This document shows, piece after piece, positions 50,198 to 62,026 of a stretch of DNA of 64,000 bases. Origin of the DNA: Orthonyx spaldingii (taxonomy: Eukaryota; Chordata; Aves; Passeriformes; Orthonychidae). Numbering within the stretch: position 1 is the first letter of the stretch; every line of letters starts with the position of its first letter. The stretch lies in the NCBI GenBank assembly GCA_013397795.1, contig VZTJ01001391.1, positions 1,039,482-1,103,481 of the forward strand, given 5' to 3'. Position numbers and translations under genes: made by a program. The notes below the pieces were generated by a model. The model ran no database searches, was not told where the DNA came from, and was given only the letters and a program-made list of their open reading frames with translations.

Positions 50198-51042
50198 GTG
50201 GCGCATGGACTGTTGTTTCAGTACCTCTCACTCTTTGTGAGGAAATACGAGATTTTTATTAATATAATGGTGAGAAATTTTGAAAATATATATCAGATAA
50301 ACAGCATTCTGAACTACTAGTTAAAACCAATTTAATACATATTGTTTTGAAAACACATAATTCATAGGACAATAGAGAGCAAAACATGCACTGAAGTTTT
50401 AAGAACCAGTATTTTCTGATTGGCAAAGACTCCAAAGACTGTTTTAACATTGAAAAAGACATACCATAACACTAGTTAAAGTAGAAGAAAACATTTTAAA
50501 GTGATAGTTAAAATGTAATTGGAGAAAATTTGTTGAATAAACACAATACAATTGTAGGAATTTAGAGTAGAAACTAATTTCTGATATCACTGGGTTTACA
50601 GTAAATAAACAGCATTGTTTACCTTTAGAAAATAAGGGCCCTTAAAGAAAAAGAAGTTAATTTTTTACCCAAAACAGACATTTTATTTATATCATCCTTT
50701 TCAATTTAAGGACTTTTATTGGTTCTGTTTCTTCTGTAAACGCAGCTGTCAGAAATAAAAGTATTTACACTTAAAGTGAGCTCTGCAGTATTACATCTTC
50801 AATGCACAAAACCAGCATGTGCTAAAGTAGAAATTTTCAAAGACTGAGTTAAAATTATCTTTTCCATTTGCCTAGTTTCATTCAGGTGGGATTTCACTTC
50901 TCCTGATGGATTTTTTCCTTTTTCTAACCCTGCCATCTCTGTTACATGTTCATGCACCTTTTGGAGAAGAGGATAAACCTTGCAGGGATCTTTAAAGTTC
51001 CTTCACTGGCTGAGGGAAAGTGATAGTTCTTAAAATGGTTTG
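50198..51042. other. Gene-free AT-rich sequence
   Basis: No exon or repeat was recognised. Confidence 0.45.
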
Positions 51043-51130
51043 TGAGCTGGTTTTGGCTGGAATAATTTCTTCATAGTAGCTGGTATGGGGATATGTTTTG
51101 GATTTGTGCTGGAAACAGTGTTGATAATTG
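51043..51130 (+). mobile_element. 5' fragment of an avian ERV LTR
   Basis: 'ctggttttggctgg', 'ttcttcatagtagctggtat' and 'gttttggatttgtgctggaa' match the opening of a very common neoavian/passerine LTR. Homology ends soon after 'acagtgttgataat'. The remainder of the LTR is missing. Confidence 0.8.
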
Positions 51131-53713
51131 TTGTGAAAGTGGGGAATTATCTACCTCAAAAGCTATATTGGCCACCATAAACCTCAGGAAAACACTGGAA
51201 GAAGAGAGTGGCATAAAGATGAAAAGAAATTGAAATACCTTCTATGGATGAGTGAAAAGCTGAAAAGAGCCAACAAAGTTGAAAACCTATGCATATGTCA
51301 ATGATTGCAGACCATAGTTAAAACATTGTTTTGTCATGGAGAGATAAGAAATGAATAAAAATAGAAGGAAAGACAATTAAAAAAATTTAGCTTCCAGTTT
51401 TCCTGAAACGCTCCTCACATTTTTCTTAGAGGAGTTACAAGTAAGAAGATGAGTGGATACAAATCAGGTTGAGTTTACTCCCACAAAAGAGTAGAGGAAT
51501 TACATGCCTGGGTGACTAAATAAGGGCAATTATAGAAACTTTAATAAAAACTGAGTAAAGAGTGTCTTTTTTTAATTAAAAGTATGCCACCCCATTGATC
51601 TTATGAAGAAAGTTCATGCTTTAGAAAGAAAAGAAGCAAAGCAGGTAAGGAATTTGACATTGTTTTCAAAGAGGGGAGGATCTTTCACTGTTTTCAAAGA
51701 GGGGAGGATCATAAAACAGATGCTTCCCAGCTATGACTCCTGAGTTGTCACAGGAATTGCATTTAGACCTTTAGCTGGAGCTTTGTCCTACAAGCAACAA
51801 GGCTCCTTTGGTGTGGTTTCATGATATGGCTTATGGGAGGCAGTGAAACAGACTCTGGAGGTGGAAATGTCACAATGTCATCATGAATTCAGCTGTGGGG
51901 TCCATGTAGATTTATTCAGCAAGGAAATAAAAGTATTCTGGGACTGCCAAAGATAGCTTCTGTTTCTGAGCCACTTTTGGGGCATTCCTTGCCCTCAGCT
52001 CACTGATCTATACTGTTCCCAGGCATTAGATTTTGGTATAGAGCTCCAGGTGACTGCACTGGGCTAAGAATAATGGAGTAAACAGATACACTCACTAAAA
52101 ACCAGTGTGCTTATTTTTGCTTTTGGGCATACCCAAAATAATCAAACAGATATGTAGAAGAGGAATATTTTCCACTACCTGTGAGGGGAAAAATCCTTCA
52201 GGAGATGGCTAATGACAAGCATTTTTCCATGTCTGATATATCAGCAGGATTCTGGCATTGCCCGTAGGAAAAAACCCCACATGTCTGCGCACATTCAACA
52301 CACCCATAGGGAGACACTGTTTTTTTGCAGACTGCCATCTCAGTTATGTTTGGCACATATGTTTTTCATGGGAAAGTAGAAAATGTTGGTGGTACACAGC
52401 ACACTAAACAGTACACTTTCACCTGGGAGGAGAATGAGAAGAGAATGACTACAAGATCATGTAGCTATGGGAAAAGCTGGAGATTTTGAGTAAAGCTAAA
52501 AAAGTAAAAAATCACTTCTGTGTAATGAAAATAGCAAACATGGGGAGAAGTTTACATGGCAAGATCTGCAGGTAGATCATCGTAAGTATGAAGAATTTAT
52601 CAATGCATCTGATCTTGCAAACAGGGAGGAAATACACAGACTGTTTGAAGAATGATGCAGAAAAAATGGAGCCAAAATAAAATCCAACTTAAAGCAGCCA
52701 GCCAATGGTCCTACAGTGCCTAAACAGACATAGAGATATTAAAAATTTACAGAAGACAAAATGGTACTTAAGTAATGCAAATTATTTATTCACCTTCTAC
52801 ATGTATATTAGCACATGCCTCTCTGTGTTCTGTTCTATGTTTTAGTACAACAGTATGATCAAGTGTAAACTCAGCCGCCATGGCTGCTAATGAAAGTGAA
52901 TTTCAGTACATTCAGTTAAAAAGGAGACTTTGGATTTTACCTGGGTGAAAAAAATCTCCCATCATTATGCAAGGTCCTTTTTGGCTGAAAATACCATCAC
53001 CTCAGTGTTGCCAATGTCTACAAAATACTGTAGAACAGCACTCCAAGACTGTAGTTACAGATGTATGGACTGCAAATTGACCTAAACCTCAGAGAGTTTT
53101 GGGTTTACAGACATACTTTCAAACTTTTTTGACAAAAAATTGCAGTGGAGCAAGTCCAGTGCTAGATTTCACAGACAAAATCAAATAAACCTGTACTGCC
53201 TCAGATGAAAAGAGGATTCAAAATGACGGAGTTAGTGCTCAGGATTAAATCCCACAGAAAATAAAAAAAGCTATAAGCACTGCCAAGTTGAGAAAATATA
53301 CTCTCAATCACTATTATCTGTTAAGAACTCTGTTAGGAATTTTGTTGTTTTCCATTACTGGTTTTCATAATGTTTCTGTAAAGGCCTGTCATATGTGTAA
53401 GGAATGCAACTACTACAATGGTCCCCCAGTGGAACACAAGGCAATATGTTCAAGACACAGGAAAAACTCATCTGGATGAAGAAATAATTTTCAGGTTATT
53501 GTGTTAATAATATGAAAGAAAAAAAAACTAACAGGAAAAAAGCACCAGATTATAATAAATTAACAGCTCTGGTGTCAAAGTCACTGGGGATTTGGAGAAT
53601 TAGAGATTAAGGCAAAACTTGTTTTAGCTGGGCTTTCAGGCACTGCATGATTGCACGAGAAGGTAGTTATCAGCCTCTCTCCTGGGCTGTAAATGGCTAG
53701 GATGCCACATTGA
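51131..53713. other. Gene-free AT-rich sequence
   Basis: No exon was seen. A 22-base tandem copy lies at 51661-51710. The small frame at 53288-53479 has no recognised motif. Confidence 0.5.
51661..51710. repeat. Tandem duplication of a 22-base unit, 28-base period
   Basis: 'tgttttcaaagaggggagga' plus TC occurs at 51661-51682 and again, unchanged, at 51689-51710. Exact identity indicates a recent replication-slippage event or an assembly effect. Confidence 0.9.
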
Positions 53714-53718
53714 CTATC
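53714..53718. other. 5-bp target-site duplication, left copy (CTATC)
   Basis: Identical to 54301-54305 on the other side of the LTR. Confidence 0.9.
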
Positions 53719-53940
53719 TGTATTGGGTGTGACTGAGGTAAAGCTCACAGCCCTTACAGTGCTGCACTTTGCATTGGTAGCTGGCGTTGATAACAGACCA
53801 GTGTTTTGGCTACTGCCAAGCAGTGCTGTCCCTCTGACATTCCGTCACCCACCAAAGGGGATGGGGGTGGGCAAGATCCTGGGAGGGGACACAAGCAGGC
53901 CAGCTGACCCAAATCAGCCAAAGGGATATTCCATACTATA

Positions 53941-53961
53941 TGACGTCAGCTCAGATATAAA
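53941..53961 (+). promoter_or_regulatory. CRE (TGACGTCA) plus TATA box of the 582-bp LTR
   Basis: The CRE palindrome at 53941-53948 lies 7 bases before TATAAA at 53956-53961, a compact arrangement typical of a strong retroviral core promoter. Transcription would start about 25-30 bases downstream on the plus strand. Activity is not shown by sequence alone. Confidence 0.7.
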
Positions 53962-54147
53962 GGCTGAGGAAGAGAGGAGGAAGGGGGGACATTCATAGGG
54001 TCTTCACTGTGTGCCTCCTGGAAGAACCATTATGCATACGGAGGCCCTGCTTCCCAGGAAGTGTCTGAACATCGCTGCTGATGGGAAATAGAGATTGATT
54101 GGTTTTTTTCCCTCTTTAGCTCTTGCGCGCGCAGATCTCTGCTTGCC

Positions 54148-54167
54148 TTTTTTTTTTTTTTTTTTTT
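54148..54167. repeat. 20-base poly(T) within the LTR
   Basis: An uninterrupted T-run directly before the LTR poly(A) signal. Confidence 0.9.
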
Positions 54168-54171
54168 CTTT

Positions 54172-54177
54172 AATAAA
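54172..54177 (+). promoter_or_regulatory. LTR poly(A) signal AATAAA
   Basis: The hexamer lies downstream of the TATA box, in the expected R region of the 582-bp LTR. Confidence 0.75.
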
Positions 54178-54300
54178 CTGCCTTTTCTCACCCTAGTAGT
54201 TTTTTCCCTCCATATTATTCTCTCCCCTGCCCCAGTGGGAAAGGGAGGGATAGAGCGACTGAGTGGGTACCTGGCACCTAGCCAGGGTCAACCCACGACA

Positions 54301-54305
54301 CTATC
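54301..54305. other. 5-bp target-site duplication, right copy (CTATC)
   Basis: Identical to 53714-53718. Confidence 0.9.
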
Positions 54306-55591
54306 TGTGTATATACGGGGTTATTACCCTGTGGACATATACTCTGTTGGCATGGGAGACACTTTCTCAAAAAAATACAGAAAACACAATTTCTTCATTT
54401 ACCGGAGAGGTTCTCAGCCTGGCCATAACCATTGTGCAATGACACAAAGGTAAACCAAACCATGGCACTACAATAACCTGTGGACTTGATGTCTCCTGAC
54501 AAGAGTGATGTCATTCCTCCTAATTTAATCACAGTTTAGAGCACCTCATGTTACGTCTCAGCTGTGGATTCCACAACTGCTTTCAAGCTCCCACACTCCA
54601 TCTACATCTACTCTCCATATCAGTGTGAGAGCTACATACACATCAGCCTCTCCGTGTTCTTGCTCCAGTTGGTGAAAAATCAGAGTGTGGAGGCCTGATG
54701 GAGACCATGATTAGAAAACTGAAAGACTGAGACATGGCACTAAGTGGAAATCTTCAATGATCAGTTCTGTTCAATTCTCAGATCCAGATAAAAGGACAAC
54801 AGAGAGAAAATGAAAAATAATGTAGAGGTTTGATGTGTCTTAACATTGTGTTTCCAAAAACTGTAAATGAATTCATAGATCATGAGAAAGATGGGAGAGA
54901 AGCAAGACCAAAAGAGAGAAAAAGAAACAAGTCTGTCGAGAAATAAGAAGTTAGGCAAAATCACATTCTTTTTGTCATGAGCCAAACAATACTGGGCTCA
55001 GACCAGGGAGACATTAGCAACAACACTGAATATTGTTGCTCAGATACTGACATTTAACTTAATCCTATTACAATTGCCCAGAGACTGCCAACAGCTTGTG
55101 CTGTATTTATTCAGTTGTTCATAATATTAATCCCAAGTTTCTTTTAACTTCTACATCAGAAACAGGTGTGATGAAAATCATACAATGTCATTATGCAAAA
55201 AAATAGTATACTAGAGAAAATGCATGGTGGCATTTCAAAAGAATCTGCTCTTCCTTCTATTCTTTCCTATATTCTGTAAGATTGGGTCCTCCTAGCTGAA
55301 TCTCTAAATGATATATAAAATAATTTTGTGTCACACTGAATTTTAGAAATGTAGTTGTTTTGTGTCCAGCTTGTGATGGATGAACCAAAGAGAACCAAGG
55401 ATTTATACACTGAGTTTGAATAGCTGTTTTGATGCTAAGTCTTGGCGTTTTAAAAATGCCTTTTCTTTCACCCTCTGTTCTCCCTTGTCCTCATGGCATA
55501 GTTTCCTTGTTCTTTTACAAATTTTTGGTTTTGCTTTCAAATGTAGGTTTTACAGCTTTGGTACCACCTTGGGAGGAAGAACAATTATTCA
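54306..55591. other. Gene-free sequence between two LTRs
   Basis: Unique AT-rich sequence. There is no retroviral internal sequence, so the two neighbouring LTRs do not belong to one provirus. The plus-strand frame from 55380 runs into the next LTR and is chance. Confidence 0.6.
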
Positions 55592-55596
55592 GGAAC
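55592..55596. other. 5-bp target-site duplication, left copy (GGAAC)
   Basis: Identical to 56638-56642. Confidence 0.9.
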
Positions 55597-56637
55597 TGTG
55601 TTGGTTTGGCACGGCCTGGTTTTTGGTAGCACAGGGGTCCACAGAGGTGGCTTCAGTGAGAAGATGCTGGAAGCTTCCACCATGTCCGGCAGAGCCAATC
55701 CCTGATGGCTTTGAAGATGGACATGATGCTGGCCAAAGCTGGGCCAGAGGGGTTGGTAACACCTCTGTGATGACATATTTAAGAAATAAATCAAAACAAA
55801 GTGCACACGGTTTTGCTAGTAGTCAGAAGAGAGGAGGAGGTGAGAACATGTGAAAAAAACAACAATGGTGACACCAAGGTCAGTGGAGAAGGAGGGGGAG
55901 GAGGTGCTCCAGGCACCAGAGCTGAAATTTCTCTGCAGGCCATGGTGATGATTACGGTGAAGCAGCTGTACCCCTGCAGCCCATGGAGATCCACAGGGGA
56001 TGCAGAGATCCACAGCCGGAGTGGGTGGATGCCAGAGGAAGCTGCAGTCCAGGTGGGAGACCCGGCTGGAGAGAAGGGACCCTGCTTCCAAGGCTGGAGA
56101 AGCCTGTCCTTGGAGATCTGCACCCCATGGACGAGTGACCCACGCCGCAGTAGTTTTGGGAGGACTTTGTGCCTCTGGGAGGGACCCACGCTGCAGTAGT
56201 TTCGGCAAGGCTGCTGCATGTGAGATTTGGAGCCATGCTGGAGAAGTTCACAGAGGGACCCCAGAACCTCACAGGAGAAAGCACTTCTCTCCCTGAGCAA
56301 TAGAAGAGGAACTTGGGTGACAAACTGACCAAACCCCCACACCCTATTCCCTTATGCTGTTGGTAGGAAGGAGGAAGGAGCTGGGGGGAAAAGGGTGTTT
56401 TAAAGGATTATTTTACTTCTCATTATCATCCTCTAATTCTATTAGTAATAAACCACGTTGTATTTTTAAGTTTGAGCCTCCTTTGCCCTTAGAGTGTTTT
56501 CTCTCGGTTCTTATCTCAATTCATGAAGCCTCATTAATTTCTTTTTCCTTCTTTCCTCTGCCCAGCTACGGCAGGGGAGGGGGTGAGTAAGCGGCTTTCA
56601 TGGGTGCCTGGCGTTTGGCTAGCGTCCAACCATGACA
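55597..56637 (+). mobile_element. Solo ERVL-type LTR, 1041 bp (copy 2)
   Basis: It begins TGTGTTGG, ends CCATGACA, and is flanked by an exact 5-bp duplication (GGAAC). It belongs to the same family as the LTR at 33892-34938, aligning end to end. The central part contains a visible tandem repeat of about 50 bases (two units starting 'gacccacgc', near 56139 and 56183). AATAAA lies at 56447-56452. The different duplications of the two copies show independent insertions, not the paired ends of a 22-kb provirus. Antisense open frames of up to about 180 codons occur here, but in a different frame from those in copy 1. Confidence 0.92.
56447..56452 (+). promoter_or_regulatory. LTR poly(A) signal AATAAA
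   Basis: It has the same relative position and context ('attagtaataaa') as in LTR copy 1. Confidence 0.7.
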
Positions 56638-56642
56638 GGAAC
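56638..56642. other. 5-bp target-site duplication, right copy (GGAAC)
   Basis: Identical to 55592-55596. Confidence 0.9.
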
Positions 56643-59600
56643 GAAGACCTACTCCTTTTCTGACCCTAGCATGGTTCCTTCCATGGAAAACAACTTGGCC
56701 AATTGACCATAATTCCTCTGTGATTTTCTGTGGATATCTCCTTTGGTCACAGTTCAGATTTTTCTTCTCGGCCAGAGGCACATAAGAAAACATACTCTGA
56801 ACACTAATCCTGATGAAGTGTTCCATCTCTCAACACCAAAAGACAGGCTCTTATCCATATAGGTGGATGCATGAAGACAGATTTCTAGTACATAATGGAG
56901 CTCAGGTGTAAAGCATATGCACTTATATAAATATATTCAAAATGAATTAAAATTCAGTTTAGATCTGTCCCTTACCATCTCCCTGAAAACTTGTTTTCTT
57001 CAGGATACAAATAGAAAAAAGAAACAACAAAAGATGTCTCAAAAGAACATCAATTGTAAATATTGATAATTTTACTTATTTATTTAAATGCACAGATGTT
57101 ACAAAATAGATCAAAATGATGTACAGTTTCATAGCATTAGAACTTGAAACAGTGATACAAATTTTTATCTCAGGTATAACATATATGTAGCATCATATGA
57201 CAACATGAAAGAAATGATACATTGATAAGTTCACTGCAACACGTGTTAGACAACAAGCTTTCTTCTCCGAAAAACCAGATACAACCCCACCCACACAATT
57301 ATCAAAAAATCTAAACAAGAAAAATGAAAATATATAATGGAAGGGGTGAAAGAGCATTTCACTCTATAAACACTGAACATTTTTTTGACATGGGTTCAGA
57401 TCAAAAAGCATATAAATACACTCATTTTCCAATCCCCAGCATCTTCAAGCCTCAGAAAAAATCTTTCCTTATTGTATATGGAAAAAAGCACCTGTAGATG
57501 GTTTGCTTCTTAAATGAACCCTGCCTATAAGCACCATTTCAATTACATTAGAGCGCCCTACATGAAACAAAGCTGTTTAACTCCTCAGAGCTATTGATTC
57601 CAATATTACCATTCACTCTTAAGGAAGAATTTTATTACTTTAAACGTCACATCTAAGATACTTCCTAACTTACATGATGATCTATTGAAGCTGTAGTGAG
57701 TTAGCAGCATGATGAACAGCCAGTGATTTGAATGACAATTGCTATTGTGAGCTAAACATATAACCTGAGAGATAATCCCCCTCTTTCCTGCTGGCCAAAA
57801 TAACCCCAAGTGTAATTTATATGCATGGTCAGTATGAGGGATTTTAAAGAATTTACAATCTGATTACCCAATGATAACATGCCAAAATCATCTTCCACTC
57901 TGAATTTTGTCTTTTTGCAGAAGACAAGGAGATAATGAACTGCAATCATTTCAGTCTGGATTTCTCACAGATCTCACTCTGGGAAACTCTGCAGAATGTG
58001 GATAGCAATCTAAACTTTCTATCTGTTCCACTGACTTGTGTGAATTTAAAAATGCATTGCCTTGTAATTCTTTTCTGACAGAAAATAACTCTATCCTGGG
58101 GAAAAGTTGGTAAATGAAGGCTAAACAGCAAGAAAGTATTGAAATTACCAACAGTAATCAATTTTGTTTAACATTTCTTGCATTAAGCATATAGCCTGTT
58201 GCCCATCTGCTGAAAGAACCAGATAGATAACTGCTATTTTTTCTTGATTTTTTCAATTATTTTCCATTGAAAGAAAGCAGTTTGAGAAAGTTATTGCTAT
58301 TTCAGGCATCTAGTAACAGAATTTCAACATTCTTCTTGCAAATTTAAACAAGAAGGTTTGTGCACATTGATATCATCAGACCAATTATGTATGATCTGAG
58401 AACTAGCGCATACAAATTTTCAATTCTGCAGTTTTAAAAGCACCATAAAAATTTTGCGTGCTTGGATTTCAAGATCATCTCATTCCAGAACAGGAAAGTA
58501 AGAGTTTTGTCTTGAAAACTTTGCAATAATGGGCAGATTGCAACAGTAATTTGGGCCTTTAAAATTTTATTAGGAATCATCAAAATTTAGTATCTGAGTA
58601 ATGAGGCTTCCCACACCCTGGTTTTTAAGAACTATATCTTACTTAACACTTCTAAAAATTCTTCTGACATCTGAATAACTCTGTTTTACCTCATACTCAT
58701 AAAACTCTGTATGTTAGGTAGCCACCAGCTAATAAAACTGTAATTGAGTTCTGTACTTACAAATCATGTAAAACTAAGAAATGGAAGAGTTGTGCACTGC
58801 ACCTCTTTCCTCAAAGGAAACAGACAAAGTCATATGTCTTTAAAATCAGGGCCGAAAACTTTAGATTTGCATTTGTTTTCAAAAAATCCTAAAACCTCTT
58901 GGATTCCCATGTAGTGAGTAGTGGCATTCTCAACCACAAGAGGGCATCCATGCTTGCAACCTGATCCTCGGAGAGAATATATAAACACATATATCTACCC
59001 ATCTATCCATCTACCTACAGATATAGGTATGGATATACCCACAGATATATTTCTTTCCATGTGATCGCAGTACTTCTGCTCTAGGAGGTTTCCTCTTTCA
59101 GAGCCCCATGAGGATGGCACATGAAATCTAATTTTTCTGTTCAAAAAGCTCTCATGGAATCCAATTTTTTCATTCCTACATAAGTTATACTAAACCTCCT
59201 ATGGTTTTCACTGAGACCTGATCCAACTCACCTCAAAGTCAGAGGAAAACAAACTGATCTCAAAGAATAGATCCCAAGGACAAGTGTGCAAGGTCAGGTC
59301 CAGATTTTCTGAAGTAATTTATTTTTCAGAGAGAGGATCTGAAATCACTAAAACTTGCTCAGCATCCATCTGAAGTCATGACTCTCAGAGGTCTTACTCT
59401 CCCCATAATTTGTTCCACAGGCACTTGCCTGTTGTGATGAGGGGAGGGTGCTGTTTGTTTTGGTTTTAAACTGGAATACATTTTCCTCTCTGATGCACAT
59501 AAAATTCTTATTAGGACCTGAAACAACCATAAAAAGGAACTTTGAAAGCAAATCTGACCTAGTGGTAAGTTATATGCTTAGCTGAAAAAGATCTCACAAA

Positions 59601-61894
59601 CACTGGAGTGTATATGGTAATATTTCCACAAAAAATAATCTGTAACTTCAGCACCAGAACATAGAGGTTAGCACCAAAAGGTATCAATTGCTACCCATCA
59701 TCTTAGATGTTTAAATGAGGCAAAAAGTCACAAGCAGATATAATAAACAGCTGCACTCAATAATTAATTATATCAATTTTGTTATATCAGTTTTTACTCT
59801 TAGGCCTCTCACAGTATTTTGACCAAAAATATTTTTGCCTTATTTTAGCTTGTGCATACTTTTACAATTTTATATTTAGACCAGAAGTCTGAGCTAATTT
59901 CTCTGTCTTTAAAGGCACACCCCTCTGCTGAGAAGAAATTAGTACTTCAAGGCCATCAGAATAGCAACTGGAGATAGTTTGCCTCAGCATGGCCTTGAAC
60001 TCATCAAAAATTTTCCTCAGCGTGTATTAGAGCTGCCAAAGACATCTGAAGTCTTCTGCACATTTCAGTGCTTTTTTTGTAGCAGCACTTGGTGTCAGGT
60101 AGTCAATCAGGAAGCACTGGTACTGGCAATCAAAGTAGAGCTTTACTGGCATTGTCATTACCTGGCCCAAGAGAAAAATGATAATAGAAATTGGGGCAAT
60201 TCAAATAGGCAATACAGAAAGGCCTTCTACTCTCAAGTGGAAATTTCATGTGGCAATCAAGTATCTGATGATCTGTAATCCTCTCTGTTAAATGAAAAAT
60301 ATTTAGGCAATGCTTGAGTGCTTGTGGCTGGTTTTATCAGGAGCTGCTCGTATGAAATAGCTTATTTCCAGATAATTTTTTTGCTGCTGTCAATTACAGT
60401 GTGATTACAATAGTTAATCCCTAGCACCATTATGGGATGTTGTGAAAAAACCTGCATACCTGTTTGTTAAAAGCAAAGTTTTCTATATTCACAGAAAACA
60501 AAATATTCCACAAAATCAAGGTATTTGTAGCAACTTAAAAAGTAACAGATATGATAACACATATACCCGTGATAATAATTTCAGCTGAATTACAGAATTA
60601 TAAATTAATTTACAATGTCTAGTCCTGTTTGGAAAGTGTACCATACAATATACAAGTTGCAAGTTGCAAAGTGCATAGTCATTATTGTTACACCTACTGT
60701 TGTAGGCTCCATGGCTTAACCTGAATTTTTCTTATGCTCTGCTTCCTATCTTGTATTTTAAAAATAAAAATACTGAAAATGGGTAGATGCACTGCTTTAA
60801 CTGTGCTGTCTTTACCTCTATAGAAGATTTCTTATGCAGAACAAAAATGCATTTTTCACATGCATCTTTGTCAAAAACTGTACTGGCTGAGGGGCTAGTG
60901 ACCCACCAAGTTGTTTTGCCTTACTCATTTATTTCAGTGTGTACATAAATAATGCAAAGAGGGTGTCTTTCACTCCCAAAACAGGACTGGATTTTACTCC
61001 ACCAAAGTATTTGACTGATTGAATACTGTTCAAGTCCAAACTCCTTTGAAAACAAAAGGAAAAATGTTTATATTGTACCTGTTAGGATAAAAGTTAGTAG
61101 AATAGTTATCATTTTACGACACTGACACATATAAAGGCAATATGCCTGTCTAGTTCTTGTCCTGTCATATACAAAGTGTCACTAACCAGAAATATCTGAA
61201 GAGCCTTAGATCAGTTGCTGACGTTGTCTGAGGGATCAGATTATGGATAGAGAGGGGCTGCTACATTTCGTACACTATAGAGCCTGTTCCAGATATCTTG
61301 CTGGAGAAAAAGAGTAACTAACATGAAGAATTCAAACTCTCATCTTTCTTTTTATATCACCAATATGTTACTTCATATTCTGGTGACAGTCTGTCTCAAA
61401 TACCCTCAAAAGACTGAATTAGTGACTTAAAGATATATACATATGTAGCTCTAGTGAAATTATCCTCTGTTGTTCCACTTGCTCTACTCAGTATTGCTTT
61501 TCAAAGTTCATAAATTTCAGAGGTCTAAATGTAGCAGCGCAAGCAGACTAAACACTTATATTTAAAGTGGAGTACATTCTGCCCTGTAACGTAAAGCCAA
61601 GACTCAAGGGTATTTCAATGACCTAGTATTTGGGGCAGACATTTGATTTTTTCCTTTTCATAATCTGTTTTTCAAGAAAAGTACCTGTATAATGTTTTAG
61701 CTTTAATGTCTCTATTAAGCACCACAAGGCATTCAGGTTTTGGCAGGAAAGTTTTTGGCAGATTTGGTTTCTAATAATGCACACAGATATTTTCAGGAAA
61801 TAGTGCAATATATTTTAAAGGACACTTGCAATTGCTTTAAAAATTTGGAATTTTTGCAAAAAATCTATCTGAATTTTAAAGCTTCCTAATGTCT
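56643..61894. other. Gene-free AT-rich sequence downstream of PI15
   Basis: No exon or recognised transposon. It may include more distal PI15 3' UTR, since further minus-strand AATAAA hexamers occur (for example 60928-60933). The plus-strand frame at 59979-60278 has no recognisable motif. Confidence 0.5.
58977..59052. repeat. Imperfect (ATCT)n/(ATAT)n microsatellite
   Basis: Mixed 'atatcta', 'ccatctatccatctacc' and 'agatatagg' units run for about 75 bases, typical of a decayed tetranucleotide repeat. Confidence 0.75.
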
Positions 61895-61900
61895 TTTATT
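61895..61900 (-). promoter_or_regulatory. Candidate poly(A) signal AATAAA for PI15
   Basis: This is the nearest canonical AATAAA hexamer in PI15 sense orientation after the stop codon. No strong GT-rich downstream element is obvious, so the assignment is tentative. Confidence 0.35.
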
Positions 61901-61991
61901 TAGAAATCTTGTTACCTACTTTTAGGTTTGATCTCTCCTGATTCTCAACTGAGTTTCAGTCAGAGGGATAACATATATACTGGTAAACTCG

Positions 61992-62008
61992 TAGTGTAAA
62001 AAACACTA
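61992..62008 (-). other. Short stem-loop next to the 62027 hairpin
   Basis: A 6-bp perfect stem (61992-61997 with 62003-62008, TAGTGT/ACACTA) closes an A-rich 5-base loop, 18 bases from the larger hairpin. A stem this short can arise by chance; the pairing with its neighbour is the reason for listing it. Confidence 0.45.
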
Positions 62009-62026
62009 TGGATGTCATGTATTGAT

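Larger units (their letters stand above)
53719..54300 (+). mobile_element. Solo ERVL-type LTR, 582 bp, with intact-looking promoter
   Basis: It begins TGTATTGG, ends CCACGACA, and is flanked by an exact 5-bp duplication (CTATC). U3 contains a perfect CRE palindrome TGACGTCA at 53941-53948, followed by TATAAA at 53956-53961. AATAAA lies at 54172-54177 after a 20-base T-run. The last ~40 bases ('gggtacctggcacctagcca', 'gggtcaacccacgaca') are related to the ends of the two longer LTRs. No internal viral genes adjoin it. A clean duplication and intact signals suggest a fairly recent insertion. Confidence 0.92.

Noticed and set aside
33892..56637. A 22-kb provirus bounded by the two ~1.04-kb LTRs
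   Set aside because: Each LTR has its own 5-bp duplication, and the sequence between them contains ordinary unique DNA, CR1 fragments and another LTR, with no retroviral genes.
1..62000. CRISPLD1 exons on the minus strand
   Set aside because: The expected CAP or LCCL residues, such as a GNWWGHAPYK-type stretch, were not found in the minus-strand frames, so the gene must lie beyond the left edge if gene order is conserved.
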